Positions 22,264 through 28,445 of a DNA stretch of 28,959 bases are shown here, one piece after another. The notes beneath the pieces are model-generated. The model worked only from the letters and a program-made list of their open reading frames with translations. It was not told the origin of the DNA and searched no databases. The stretch comes from Minisyncoccota bacterium (lineage in GTDB: Bacteria; Patescibacteria; Microgenomatia; UBA1400; PJMF01), in contig JAAYYE010000005.1 in the NCBI GenBank assembly GCA_012515515.1, forward strand, positions 1 through 28,959, in the 5' to 3' direction. How positions within the stretch are numbered: position 1 is the stretch's first letter; each line of letters opens with the position of its first letter. The position numbers and the translations under genes were made by a program.

Positions 22264-22629
22264 CTATTTATTTTGGCTGTTTGAAAGAAAGCCAGATTGC
22301 GCCAAGTCGACTTTGTCGGCTCGTTTTGATGTAAAAGTGACACCTTCGCGTATAAGTAATTGCTTTTTTTCTTGAATCCCGCCAGGGCCAGAGTAGCCAT
22401 GCAAACTGCCATCGGTAGCTACCACTCGATGACAGGGAGTGTGTGGTGCATCAGGATTGGTGCGCATGTACAAGCCGACGGCTCGGGCTGCTCGTGGATT
22501 GCCTGCTAGCTTAGCAAGTTGGCCATATGTTATGACTTTGCCCGAGGGGATAGTGCGCAGAATTGCATAAACGCGTTCTCTAGAAAATTCCGATGCTGAC
22601 ATAGGATTGATGTAGCGATATTCAAACAT
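22264..22629 (-). CDS. MGMT/Ogt-family DNA alkyltransferase-like protein, catalytic domain only
   Basis: 121 residues from the ATG at 22629 (an alternative ATG is at 22602). It is the DNA-binding/catalytic domain of the O6-alkylguanine-DNA alkyltransferase family: RVYAILRTIPSGKVITYGQL, RAARAVGLYMRTNP and PHTPCHRVV with the reactive Cys66 kept, then GSLHGYSGPGGIQEKKQLL. The cysteine argues for a true suicide alkyl-acceptor rather than an alkyltransferase-like protein, which has Trp there; but the N-terminal domain of Ogt/Ada is missing. The frame is open to 22761, which would overlap the divergent propeller gene and add a hydrophobic stretch not seen in the family, so the shorter start is used. 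Confidence 0.88.
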   Translation of the reverse strand: MFEYRYINPMSASEFSRERVYAILRTIPSGKVITYGQLAKLAGNPRAARAVGLYMRTNPDAPHTPCHRVVATDGSLHGYSGPGGIQEKKQLLIREGVTFTSKRADKVDLAQSGFLSNSQNK

Positions 22630-22696
22630 AGAATATATAAGAAATCTAGTATATAAAGAAAGTAGAGCAAGACTAATAAATGCCGAGAGGGCTAGT

Positions 22697-23968
22697 ATGA
22701 GGACGCAAACTAGAGTTTCTTCTAAACTAAAATCAAAAAAGGTGTTGGCAATCATTGTCATTAGCGCTCTTGCTTTATTGGGCTTATTTTTATTTTTGTT
22801 TAACTATATGGGTTTTGGATCTAGTCCACTGCAACCTGGCAACTCAGTCTTTATTGACTCAAGCAATCAATCAGAAACTAATTTTGAAACCAATTTTGTT
22901 GACTATGAGCTGGAAGTGTTTGCCACCGGGCTTCGTGTGCCTTGGAGTATGGTTTTTACTAGCCCCAATCGTTTGCTGCTTACGGAAAGACCGGGACGAA
23001 TTCGACTCATTGAAAATGGAGTGTTGAGTGAGAATCCGCTACACACTTTTCCAGAAGTGCTGAACACCGATGAAGAGGGATTGATGGGCATAGCTCTTGA
23101 TCCACAATATGAAATTAATCAACAGCTCTACGTCTGTATTGCCTATGAAAAAAATTTCGCAGAGCCAAGCGCAAGCAATACTATAAGTAGCGCAGTTAAA
23201 GTTGTTCGTATGACAGATGCCGGCACTAAACTAATTGATGAGCAAATTATTATTGATAACATTCCTGTGGCTCGTTTTCATGCTGGTTGTCGATTAAGAT
23301 TTGGTCCAGACAATAAACTCTATATTTCAACAGGGGACGCAAGTAATAAAGAAAGCGCCCAAGATTTAAATTCTCTCTCTGGCAAGATTTTGCGTGTTAA
23401 TGCTGATGGCAGTATTCCCGCCGACAATCCCTTTCCCAATTCGGCAATTTTTTCTTATGGACACCGCAACCCCCAGGGTTTTGACTGGCATCCAGAATCA
23501 GGCGTATTAGTTGCCACAGAACACGGCCCCAGTGGCAACGACGGCCCGAGGGGTGGCGATGAAGTTAATATTATTGAAGCTGGTAATAATTATGGTTGGC
23601 CAATAGTGTCTCATGAAAAAAGTCAAGAAGGATTGATAAATCCGCTTATTTTATTTACACCAGCAGAGGCTCCAGGATCGGGGATGTTTTATCGGGGCTC
23701 GGTTTTTCCTCAGTTCACCAACACCTTTTTATTTGGCGTTCTTCGCGGAGAAGGAATTATTCAAGTTGTTTTTGATGATAATGCTGTTGGCAAAGTTGTA
23801 TCTTACCAAAAATTGCCAGATATCAATGTTGGTCGGGTTCGAGATATTGTTGAAGCTCCCGATGGCACAATTTATTTTAGTACAAGCAACACTGATGGTC
23901 GGGGACAAGTTTATGAGGGAGATGATCATATTTATCGCTTGATTCCAAAAAATAATAATCTTCCTTAG
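22697..23968 (+). CDS. Membrane-anchored glucose/sorbosone dehydrogenase-family beta-propeller
   Basis: 423 residues. An uncleaved-looking anchor (residues 15-37) is followed by a beta-propeller of the PQQ-dependent aldose sugar dehydrogenase type (YliI-like). Landmarks: ATGLRVPWSMVF, LLLTERPGRIRLIENG, EEGLMGIALDPQY, FHAGCRLRFGPDNKLYISTGD with His195 at the expected catalytic position, SYGHRNPQGFDWHP (about 253-266), and EHGPSGND...GGDEVNII followed by NNYGWP. It would face outside. Whether the cell has PQQ is unknown; many homologues are annotated only by fold, so substrate and cofactor are not established. Divergent from the MGMT-like gene. GAGAGGG precedes the ATG. Confidence 0.9.
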   Translation: MRTQTRVSSKLKSKKVLAIIVISALALLGLFLFLFNYMGFGSSPLQPGNSVFIDSSNQSETNFETNFVDYELEVFATGLRVPWSMVFTSPNRLLLTERPGRIRLIENGVLSENPLHTFPEVLNTDEEGLMGIALDPQYEINQQLYVCIAYEKNFAEPSASNTISSAVKVVRMTDAGTKLIDEQIIIDNIPVARFHAGCRLRFGPDNKLYISTGDASNKESAQDLNSLSGKILRVNADGSIPADNPFPNSAIFSYGHRNPQGFDWHPESGVLVATEHGPSGNDGPRGGDEVNIIEAGNNYGWPIVSHEKSQEGLINPLILFTPAEAPGSGMFYRGSVFPQFTNTFLFGVLRGEGIIQVVFDDNAVGKVVSYQKLPDINVGRVRDIVEAPDGTIYFSTSNTDGRGQVYEGDDHIYRLIPKNNNLP

Positions 23969-24006
23969 CTTTTTGGCCAACTCATCAACTTTTTAGCCAA
24001 CTCATC
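23967..24006. repeat. 20-bp tandem duplication after the propeller gene
   Basis: Two adjacent 20-bp copies (AGCTTTTTGGCCAACTCATC and AACTTTTTAGCCAACTCATC) with two mismatches, starting inside the TAG stop of the propeller gene. It is non-coding. Confidence 0.88.
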
Positions 24007-24010
24007 TATT

Positions 24011-24040
24011 TAGTTTTTTAAACTACTTTCTTGTTGAAAG
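24011..24040 (+). promoter_or_regulatory. Two adjacent short hairpins after the propeller gene
   Basis: TAGTTT-TTT-AAACTA (24011-24025) and CTTTC-TTGTT-GAAAG (24026-24040) abut, followed by an A/T-rich stretch with TTTTTTT at about 24053. They could end transcription of the propeller gene, but the stems are A/T-rich and the T-run is 12 bases away, so this is weak. Confidence 0.35.
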
Positions 24041-24081
24041 CAGCACAATTAATTTTTTTACTAAGGACAAAAATCTTAAGC

Positions 24082-24087
24082 TATAAT
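24082..24087 (+). promoter_or_regulatory. Possible -10 for the response-regulator gene
   Basis: A consensus TATAAT sits 29 bases before the ATG at 24117. There is no TGn extension and no clear -35 at 16-18 bp. Predicted start about 24094. Confidence 0.4.
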
Positions 24088-24116
24088 TAAGTAAGCAAAG
24101 ATATATATTGAAGCAT

Positions 24117-24788
24117 ATGAGAATACTTTTAGTGGAAGACGAATTAAAATTAGCAAATGCAGTGAAGCGAGTCTTGGAGTTGCAAAAATATGCTGTTGAT
24201 GTGGCATATGATGGTGAATTGGGTTTGGATTTAGCTGTCGGCGAAGAATATGATCTGATTATTTTAGACATTATGTTACCCAACTTTAGTGGTTTAGAAA
24301 TTTGCAAGCAAGTTCGCCAAGAAAAAATTACTACTCCAATATTGCTCTTAACTGCCAAGGGACAAATTAGCGACAAGGTGACTGGTCTTGACGTGGGTGC
24401 TGATGATTACATGGTTAAACCATTTTCTTTTGAAGAATTATTTGCCAGAATTAGAGCTTTGATGAGACGAGCTCCTCAATTAGAAGACGTTGTGTTGAAG
24501 ATTGGCGATCTTGTTCTCAATCCAATAACTTCAAAAGTAACAATGGGTGAAACAGAAATTCAACTTTCTGCTAAAGAATATACAATTCTCGAATATTTAA
24601 TGCGTCATAAAAATTCTATAATTAGCAAGGAACAAATAGTGAGTCATGTTTGGGATTACGATGCTGATGTGTTACCCTCTACAGTAGAAGTTCATGTGAA
24701 GCATTTGCGAGATAAAATTGATTCGCCATTCAACTTCAATTTGATAAAAACGATACGAGGTTTTGGGTATGAGATCTCAGATAAATAA
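24117..24788 (+). CDS. OmpR/PhoB-type response regulator
   Basis: 223 residues from the ATG at 24117; the frame also permits a TTG nine bases earlier, but MRILLVEDE is the standard start. Receiver domain: acidic pair in VEDE, phospho-acceptor Asp51 in LIILDIMLP, Thr79 in LLLTAKG, Lys101 in DDYMVKPF. The winged-helix DNA-binding domain (about 125-223) has IQLSAKEYTILEYLMRHKNS, VSHVWDYDAD, STVEVHVKHLRDKI and TIRGFGYEI. All key residues are intact although its partner kinase is broken. The last codons and the stop lie in the first copy of a 21-bp duplication. Confidence 0.96.
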   Translation: MRILLVEDELKLANAVKRVLELQKYAVDVAYDGELGLDLAVGEEYDLIILDIMLPNFSGLEICKQVRQEKITTPILLLTAKGQISDKVTGLDVGADDYMVKPFSFEELFARIRALMRRAPQLEDVVLKIGDLVLNPITSKVTMGETEIQLSAKEYTILEYLMRHKNSIISKEQIVSHVWDYDADVLPSTVEVHVKHLRDKIDSPFNFNLIKTIRGFGYEISDK

Positions 24789-24813
24789 CATTAGATCTCA
24801 GACAAATAACATT
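24772..24813. repeat. 21-bp tandem duplication at the regulator-kinase junction
   Basis: AGATCTCAGAYAAATAACAT plus T occurs twice in a row (24772-24792 and 24793-24813) with one mismatch. The first copy encodes the end of the regulator (EISDK, stop); the second is non-coding and abuts the kinase ATG (24815). The duplication pushes the kinase start away from the regulator stop. Confidence 0.92.
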
Positions 24814-24814
24814 T

Positions 24815-25609
24815 ATGTTTAGAAATGCACGAATTAAATTAACTATTTGGTATGTGACAATTCTAATCATTATTAGTTCTTTATTTAGCGTTGCATTTTA
24901 TGGTTCCGCTACACAAGAAATCGATCGCATAATTCACAGACTTGAATTCGAAAAACAAACAAGCCAAGAGGGGCTTCGTCCTCCTTCTCCTCCTGATACT
25001 CCATCAATTGAAGACCTGCTATCTTATAAAGATCGCATCAAAATGACTTTGCTATTTATTAATGGCTTAATTTTATTGTTGTCTGCCGGAGGTGCTTATG
25101 TCATTGCTGGAAAAACTTTGCAACCAATAAAAATAATGATAGACGAACAAAATCAGTTCATCTCAAATTCTTCTCACGAGCTTAGAACACCCATTGCAAC
25201 TTTACGAGCTGAAATGGAAGGAAAACTTTTAGAAAAGCACATATCTGATAAGGATGCACGCAAACTCATTTCAAGTAATTTAGAAGAATTATCTGATTTG
25301 CAATATTTAGTAAATAATTTATTAAAACTTACTAGAGTTCACCAAGCGGCTGATTCATTTAAAAAGATAGAAAACGTTTCGCTAGTTGAAATAATTAAGC
25401 TGAGTTGTCAAAAAACTTTAGCTCTTGCAAATAAAAAACAAATCAAAATTGACAAGACTGTAAAAGAGAAAATTTTTAGTGGCAATAAACGAAGTAACTG
25501 TACCCAAAAACGAAGTAACTGTACCCAAAAACGAAGTAACTGTACCCAAAAACGAAGTAACTGTACCCAAAAACGAAGAAAAAGTAATAGAAGAATCAAA
25601 TCCTCATAA
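24815..25609 (+). pseudogene. Sensor histidine kinase lacking its ATPase domain, broken at a repeat array
   Basis: 264 codons. Residues 9-30 are a first membrane helix, about 31-75 a short outer loop with PPSPPDTPS, about 78-98 a second helix, then a short linker and a HisKA domain with NQFISNSSHELRTPIATLRA (phospho-acceptor His121). Homology to kinases continues to about residue 225 (KIFSGNK), where the ATPase domain should begin (G-x-x-x-E-L...N-A box). Instead four 21-bp repeats are read as KRSNCTQ units and the frame ends after 39 residues. No N, G1, F or G2 boxes exist in any frame here, so the kinase cannot bind ATP. It could still be a dominant-negative or phosphatase-only remnant, a true deletion product, or an assembly chimera. 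The regulator gene upstream remains intact. Confidence 0.85.
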
Positions 25610-25766
25610 TCTACCAAAGTGGAGTTTTTTTGACAAAATCCGTATTGATTTTTTGACCGATTGGCTTGACGAGCGGAGTTTTTCCCAAACATCCTTCTAT
25701 CTGCCTAGCCTTGAAACGAAAGTGAAAAATCAAAGCGCTAAAGAACTCGAAAAAATGTCAGTGTGA
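25479..25766 (+). other. Out-of-frame continuation: NEVTVPK repeats plus an unrelated tail
   Basis: In the +1 frame relative to the kinase, the repeat array reads NEVTVPK four times, then EEKVIEESNPHNLPKWSFFD and a further roughly 45 residues (including DWLDERSF and YLPSLETKV) to TGA at 25766. The tail has normal amino-acid composition and looks like the C-terminal end of some other protein, which I do not recognise. Only a GTG at 25479 could start it. A one-base deletion (or two-base insertion) in AATAAAC at 25484-25490 would fuse kinase and tail in frame. The end overlaps by 9 bases with the convergent HAD-like gene. Confidence 0.55.
25488..25578. repeat. 21-bp array, four full copies plus a partial
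   Basis: AACGAAGTAACTGTACCCAA plus A occurs four times without a mismatch (25488-25571), followed by the first seven bases of a fifth copy. Perfect identity means recent expansion or strong homogenisation. It sits exactly where kinase homology stops. Confidence 0.95.
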
Positions 25767-26516
25767 TTGTTTATAATGATTTTTAACTACTTCTAGTGCA
25801 TCAGAAAGCTTAACTTGATTTTCTGGATTAGCCAACAGTCGCGGACTAAACATAGAATCACTTGGCGCATACCAAGGAGTGACTTGAATTCCTAAAATTC
25901 CAGGATTACCTGTGGTTGCACAAGTTAAGTCATCTATTAATGGAATAAGGTAAGGTTTCATAAAGGCAAAAGCTACTTTTTTATCAGCAGCTGAACCCAT
26001 CCACAAAAACTCAGATTCTGTATCTCGACCCTCCATCTGCGGATGGGAAAATAATTGATGCTGCTGCGCCAAAGCCATATATTCTGTCATTAGTTTTTTA
26101 GTTGTGGGATCAAAAAGATCTTCATCACACACATCTATAAGATCTGTATAGGAAGGCGAATTAATAAGAATCAAATCATCCGACCAGTATCCAAATTCTT
26201 GTAATAATTTTTGGACTTCTTCCCAACTAGTGGCGCTTGTCAAGATAATAACGGTGCCAACTTTTTTCAACTCTTGAAAAGGAGCTAAAGCATCTGGGTT
26301 AGGAGTAATCGGCAGCTCATTATTGACTAGGACATTGTTAAAATCCACCAATATAGGATTGTGTATTTGTTGCAATAATTCGGCAACCTCAGTAATACTT
26401 CTACCTTGTTTAAAAGCCTCATTGAGTCGATTCGATATAGCTGGCTCTTTAGGACTATTGTCTTTCTTAAGACTTATTTTTTCATCTCCAGGGGGAATTT
26501 CTGTTTTTATAGGCAT
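25758..26516 (-). CDS. HAD-like protein with altered motif I
   Basis: 252 residues from the ATG at 26516. After a polar helical start (1-50) a HAD-like Rossmann fold is suggested: motif I at ILVDFNNVL (Asp58-x-Asn60 instead of Asp-x-Asp), motif II at VIILTSATS (Ser94), a Lys pair at DKKVAFAF (179-180) and the acidic motif IV PLIDDLT (Asp195-Asp196). The second motif I Asp, normally the acid/base of HAD phosphatases, is Asn, so ordinary phosphatase chemistry is doubtful. Substrate unknown. The frame is open upstream to 26645 but that part is antisense-free tRNA sequence, so the start after the tRNA is chosen. It begins 22 bases beyond the tRNA-Ser 3' end with no promoter of good quality, so it is probably co-transcribed. 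Confidence 0.72.
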   Translation of the reverse strand: MPIKTEIPPGDEKISLKKDNSPKEPAISNRLNEAFKQGRSITEVAELLQQIHNPILVDFNNVLVNNELPITPNPDALAPFQELKKVGTVIILTSATSWEEVQKLLQEFGYWSDDLILINSPSYTDLIDVCDEDLFDPTTKKLMTEYMALAQQHQLFSHPQMEGRDTESEFLWMGSAADKKVAFAFMKPYLIPLIDDLTCATTGNPGILGIQVTPWYAPSDSMFSPRLLANPENQVKLSDALEVVKNHYKQSH

Positions 26517-26538
26517 ATAGTATTTATATTTTGTCTTG

Positions 26539-26623
26539 CGGAAGCGGTGGGATTCGAACCCACGAAACCCATAAGGGTTCAGGTTTAGCAAACCTGTGCA
26601 ATTGGCCACTATGCGACGCTTCC
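26539..26623 (-). tRNA. tRNA-Ser(GCU)
   Basis: 85 bases on the minus strand. Acceptor GGAAGCG pairs with CGCTTCC, discriminator G73. Anticodon arm CAGGT-TTGCTAA-ACCTG gives anticodon GCT (reads AGC/AGU). A long variable arm (AACCC-TTAT-GGGTT) marks a class II tRNA. T arm GTGGG-TTCGAAT-CCCAC is complete. The 3' CCA is not encoded (CAA follows), so it must be added by a nucleotidyltransferase. Confidence 0.96.
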
Positions 26624-26663
26624 TTATTAAATAACAATCCCACAACAGCTTAGAAGCTCTTGC

Positions 26664-26672
26664 ATTATAACA
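26664..26672 (-). promoter_or_regulatory. Extended -10 promoter of tRNA-Ser
   Basis: TGTTATAAT on the minus strand is a perfect extended -10, about 40 bases upstream of the mature tRNA 5' end. No convincing -35 at 16-18 bp. Predicted start about 26657. Confidence 0.72.
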
Positions 26673-26723
26673 AAGATGCTTCTAATTGAATAGCAATTCC
26701 CTCTAGTTTTATTTGGTATTTGT

Positions 26724-28391
26724 TTAGTGAATTTCTGCGCTTTTTTCTTTAAGAAAATTTTGCCAATCTTCCACCAAACGGATAATGGCAGAGAAAGGGG
26801 TGTCTACCAAAACAGTAAATAAGGCTGCGACAATATTATATTCTCGCCACTTATTACTAAACCATTGACCAAATTTTGCCATGGGTACGGAAAATAAGTC
26901 AAGAAAAGATTCTAATATATTGCCCTTATCCTTAATGGTAATTTCTTTAGAAGAAGCTTTAATGGCTGTGGCAGCAAAAAACACCATTGCCACATTGATA
27001 GTGTCAATATACATAGATGTCCATGGAACCTTAGCAATTTTAAACAGCCAAAAAACCAGTGCCAAACCAGCCAAGCCAAAAAGAGTGGATGCCAAGATAA
27101 ATAAGGCATTTAAAAACTTATTTTTCTTTTTGTAAAGTTCAAGCTCATAAACATCTTCTTCACTTTGTTGATAGACAATTTTTTTAATTTCTTGAACAAT
27201 TACTGGATAATTGCTTGGATGTGGTGGTCTGATCGCTAACACCAATAAAAACATTACCAAGCTTGGAATTAATAAATCAAAAAACAGTGTTGTTAATTTA
27301 AAAGGTTCACCTGCTAGTCTGGCTACTGGACCTTCAAAAATGATAAAACTAGCCATGCCAGAAACAAAAATTGATAAAGTCGAATAGATAGATGATCTAA
27401 ACAGTCTTTTTTTGAGGGTTTTTCTTCTTGTTTCGTAGACCGATTCAATTAATTCATTGAGTTTTTTTTCATCGGCATAAGTGTTTCTTACCACGCTGGG
27501 CGTGTTGTTAATTTCTCCTGTGATATCATTAATCAAGCGATAAGCCGCATCATATTTACCAGCAATTTGAAAAAACTTCTTACCTAAAGGGTTTTCTAAA
27601 TCTTCTTCAAGATCTTGGCGAATTTTAATCGCTTCTTCGATAACTTTTTTAACACTGGCGGGGTCTTCTTTGACCCAAAATGGATATTTTATTTTAATTA
27701 AGTTATAAGCAATAATTGAATTGTCAAAATTATATAAAGTTCGATGGACGGCAATATAAGTTTGCAAAAATTTTTCCATATCATCAACTTGATTGCTCGG
27801 TGTGATGCCAATTTTTTGGTAAAGGATATTCGTCATCAAATTGATCAAAGCATTTTCTTTAAAGTTTGGAAATAATAATTCCTCAATTTCGCAAGCGGCT
27901 ATCTCAATAATCCAATTATAAAAATTAATTTTTTTCTTCACATAAAGATCATCATTATCTTTTGGCAAACGGCTATCGCTGAGGATTTTAATATATTTAT
28001 TGAGGATTTTTTCTAGCTCGATCACGTGACTCCGACCAACTCGTCCACGATCAAAATAACCACTACGCATTAATTCTAAAGCGATTGGCTCGGCAATTTC
28101 GCTAGCCTTAACGTCGGGCATAATACTAATGCCATAAAGTTTAGAAATTAAGTGACGTTTTAGTATTCTTTCAATGGTGGCTCGACGTAATAAATTTTCG
28201 TCTTTCCAATCAACTACCTTGCGCACTTTTTCGTAGGCTTTGGCAATTTTTGAAGCTACGCCATCTACTTCGAGAGCGGCAATTACTGGTTGATTGTGGT
28301 ATTCCCAATCCATCTGGTATTGTTTGATGTAATCCTCAAAATAAGGGGAAAGGGGCAGTAATTTTTTAGCTTTTTTTATTTCTTCCGACAT
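26724..28391 (-). CDS. Large four-helix membrane protein, unknown function
   Basis: 555 residues from the ATG at 28391. An N-terminal soluble, helix-rich part (about 1-330, many Lys/Glu/Ile) is followed by four predicted membrane helices around TLSIFVSGMASFIIF, FFDLLIPSLVMFLLVLAI, ALFILASTLFGLAGLALVFW and NVAMVFFAATAI, with a short amphipathic C-terminus. I do not recognise the family. The longer frame starts at 28406, but that ATG lies inside the -10 element TATAATG, so it cannot be translated from this promoter; the ATG at 28391 is chosen. It is divergent from the nuclease gene, and the next feature downstream is tRNA-Ser. Confidence 0.8.
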   Translation of the reverse strand: MSEEIKKAKKLLPLSPYFEDYIKQYQMDWEYHNQPVIAALEVDGVASKIAKAYEKVRKVVDWKDENLLRRATIERILKRHLISKLYGISIMPDVKASEIAEPIALELMRSGYFDRGRVGRSHVIELEKILNKYIKILSDSRLPKDNDDLYVKKKINFYNWIIEIAACEIEELLFPNFKENALINLMTNILYQKIGITPSNQVDDMEKFLQTYIAVHRTLYNFDNSIIAYNLIKIKYPFWVKEDPASVKKVIEEAIKIRQDLEEDLENPLGKKFFQIAGKYDAAYRLINDITGEINNTPSVVRNTYADEKKLNELIESVYETRRKTLKKRLFRSSIYSTLSIFVSGMASFIIFEGPVARLAGEPFKLTTLFFDLLIPSLVMFLLVLAIRPPHPSNYPVIVQEIKKIVYQQSEEDVYELELYKKKNKFLNALFILASTLFGLAGLALVFWLFKIAKVPWTSMYIDTINVAMVFFAATAIKASSKEITIKDKGNILESFLDLFSVPMAKFGQWFSNKWREYNIVAALFTVLVDTPFSAIIRLVEDWQNFLKEKSAEIH

Positions 28392-28404
28392 AAAGATAAG
28401 GTTC

Positions 28405-28413
28405 ATTATAGCA
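28405..28413 (-). promoter_or_regulatory. Extended -10 promoter of the membrane-protein gene
   Basis: TGCTATAAT on the minus strand; the predicted start (about 28398) leaves a leader of only about 7 bases before the ATG at 28391. It is back to back with a plus-strand TATAAT at 28431. Confidence 0.7.
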
Positions 28414-28430
28414 AAAAACTCGGCTTTCGA

Positions 28431-28436
28431 TATAAT
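28431..28436 (+). promoter_or_regulatory. -10 element of the nuclease gene, nearly leaderless
   Basis: A consensus TATAAT ends 9 bases before the ATG at 28446, so the predicted start (about 28443) leaves no room for a Shine-Dalgarno sequence. Its upstream region overlaps the opposing promoter, so the two promoters probably compete. Confidence 0.6.
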
Positions 28437-28445
28437 GGTTTAATT

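Noticed and set aside
22630..22761. Longer MGMT-like protein with an N-terminal hydrophobic helix
   Set aside because: It would overlap the start of the divergent propeller gene, and the hydrophobic stretch is the complement of that gene's own anchor region and upstream DNA. The family core starts later.
24011..24040. Strong terminator after the propeller gene
   Set aside because: Two neat hairpins are present but both are A/T-rich and short and the T-run is distant, so it is kept only as a weak candidate.
25488..25578. A CRISPR array, because of regularly spaced repeats
   Set aside because: The four 21-bp copies are directly adjacent with no spacers, and no cas genes lie nearby. The RecB-like gene at 28446 resembles Cas4 only in general family features.
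25488..25578. A toxin, phase-variable surface protein or mobile element made by the NEVTVPK frame
   Set aside because: There is no proper start codon or ribosome-binding site, and no signal peptide, transposase or terminal inverted repeats. The fragment is best seen as the broken end of another gene.
26517..26645. N-terminal extension of the HAD-like protein from an ATG at 26645
   Set aside because: These codons run through the complete tRNA-Ser gene on the same strand. The start at 26516 lies just after the tRNA.
28392..28406. ATG at 28406 as start of the large membrane protein
   Set aside because: It is part of the -10 element TATAATG, so it would not be transcribed from that promoter.
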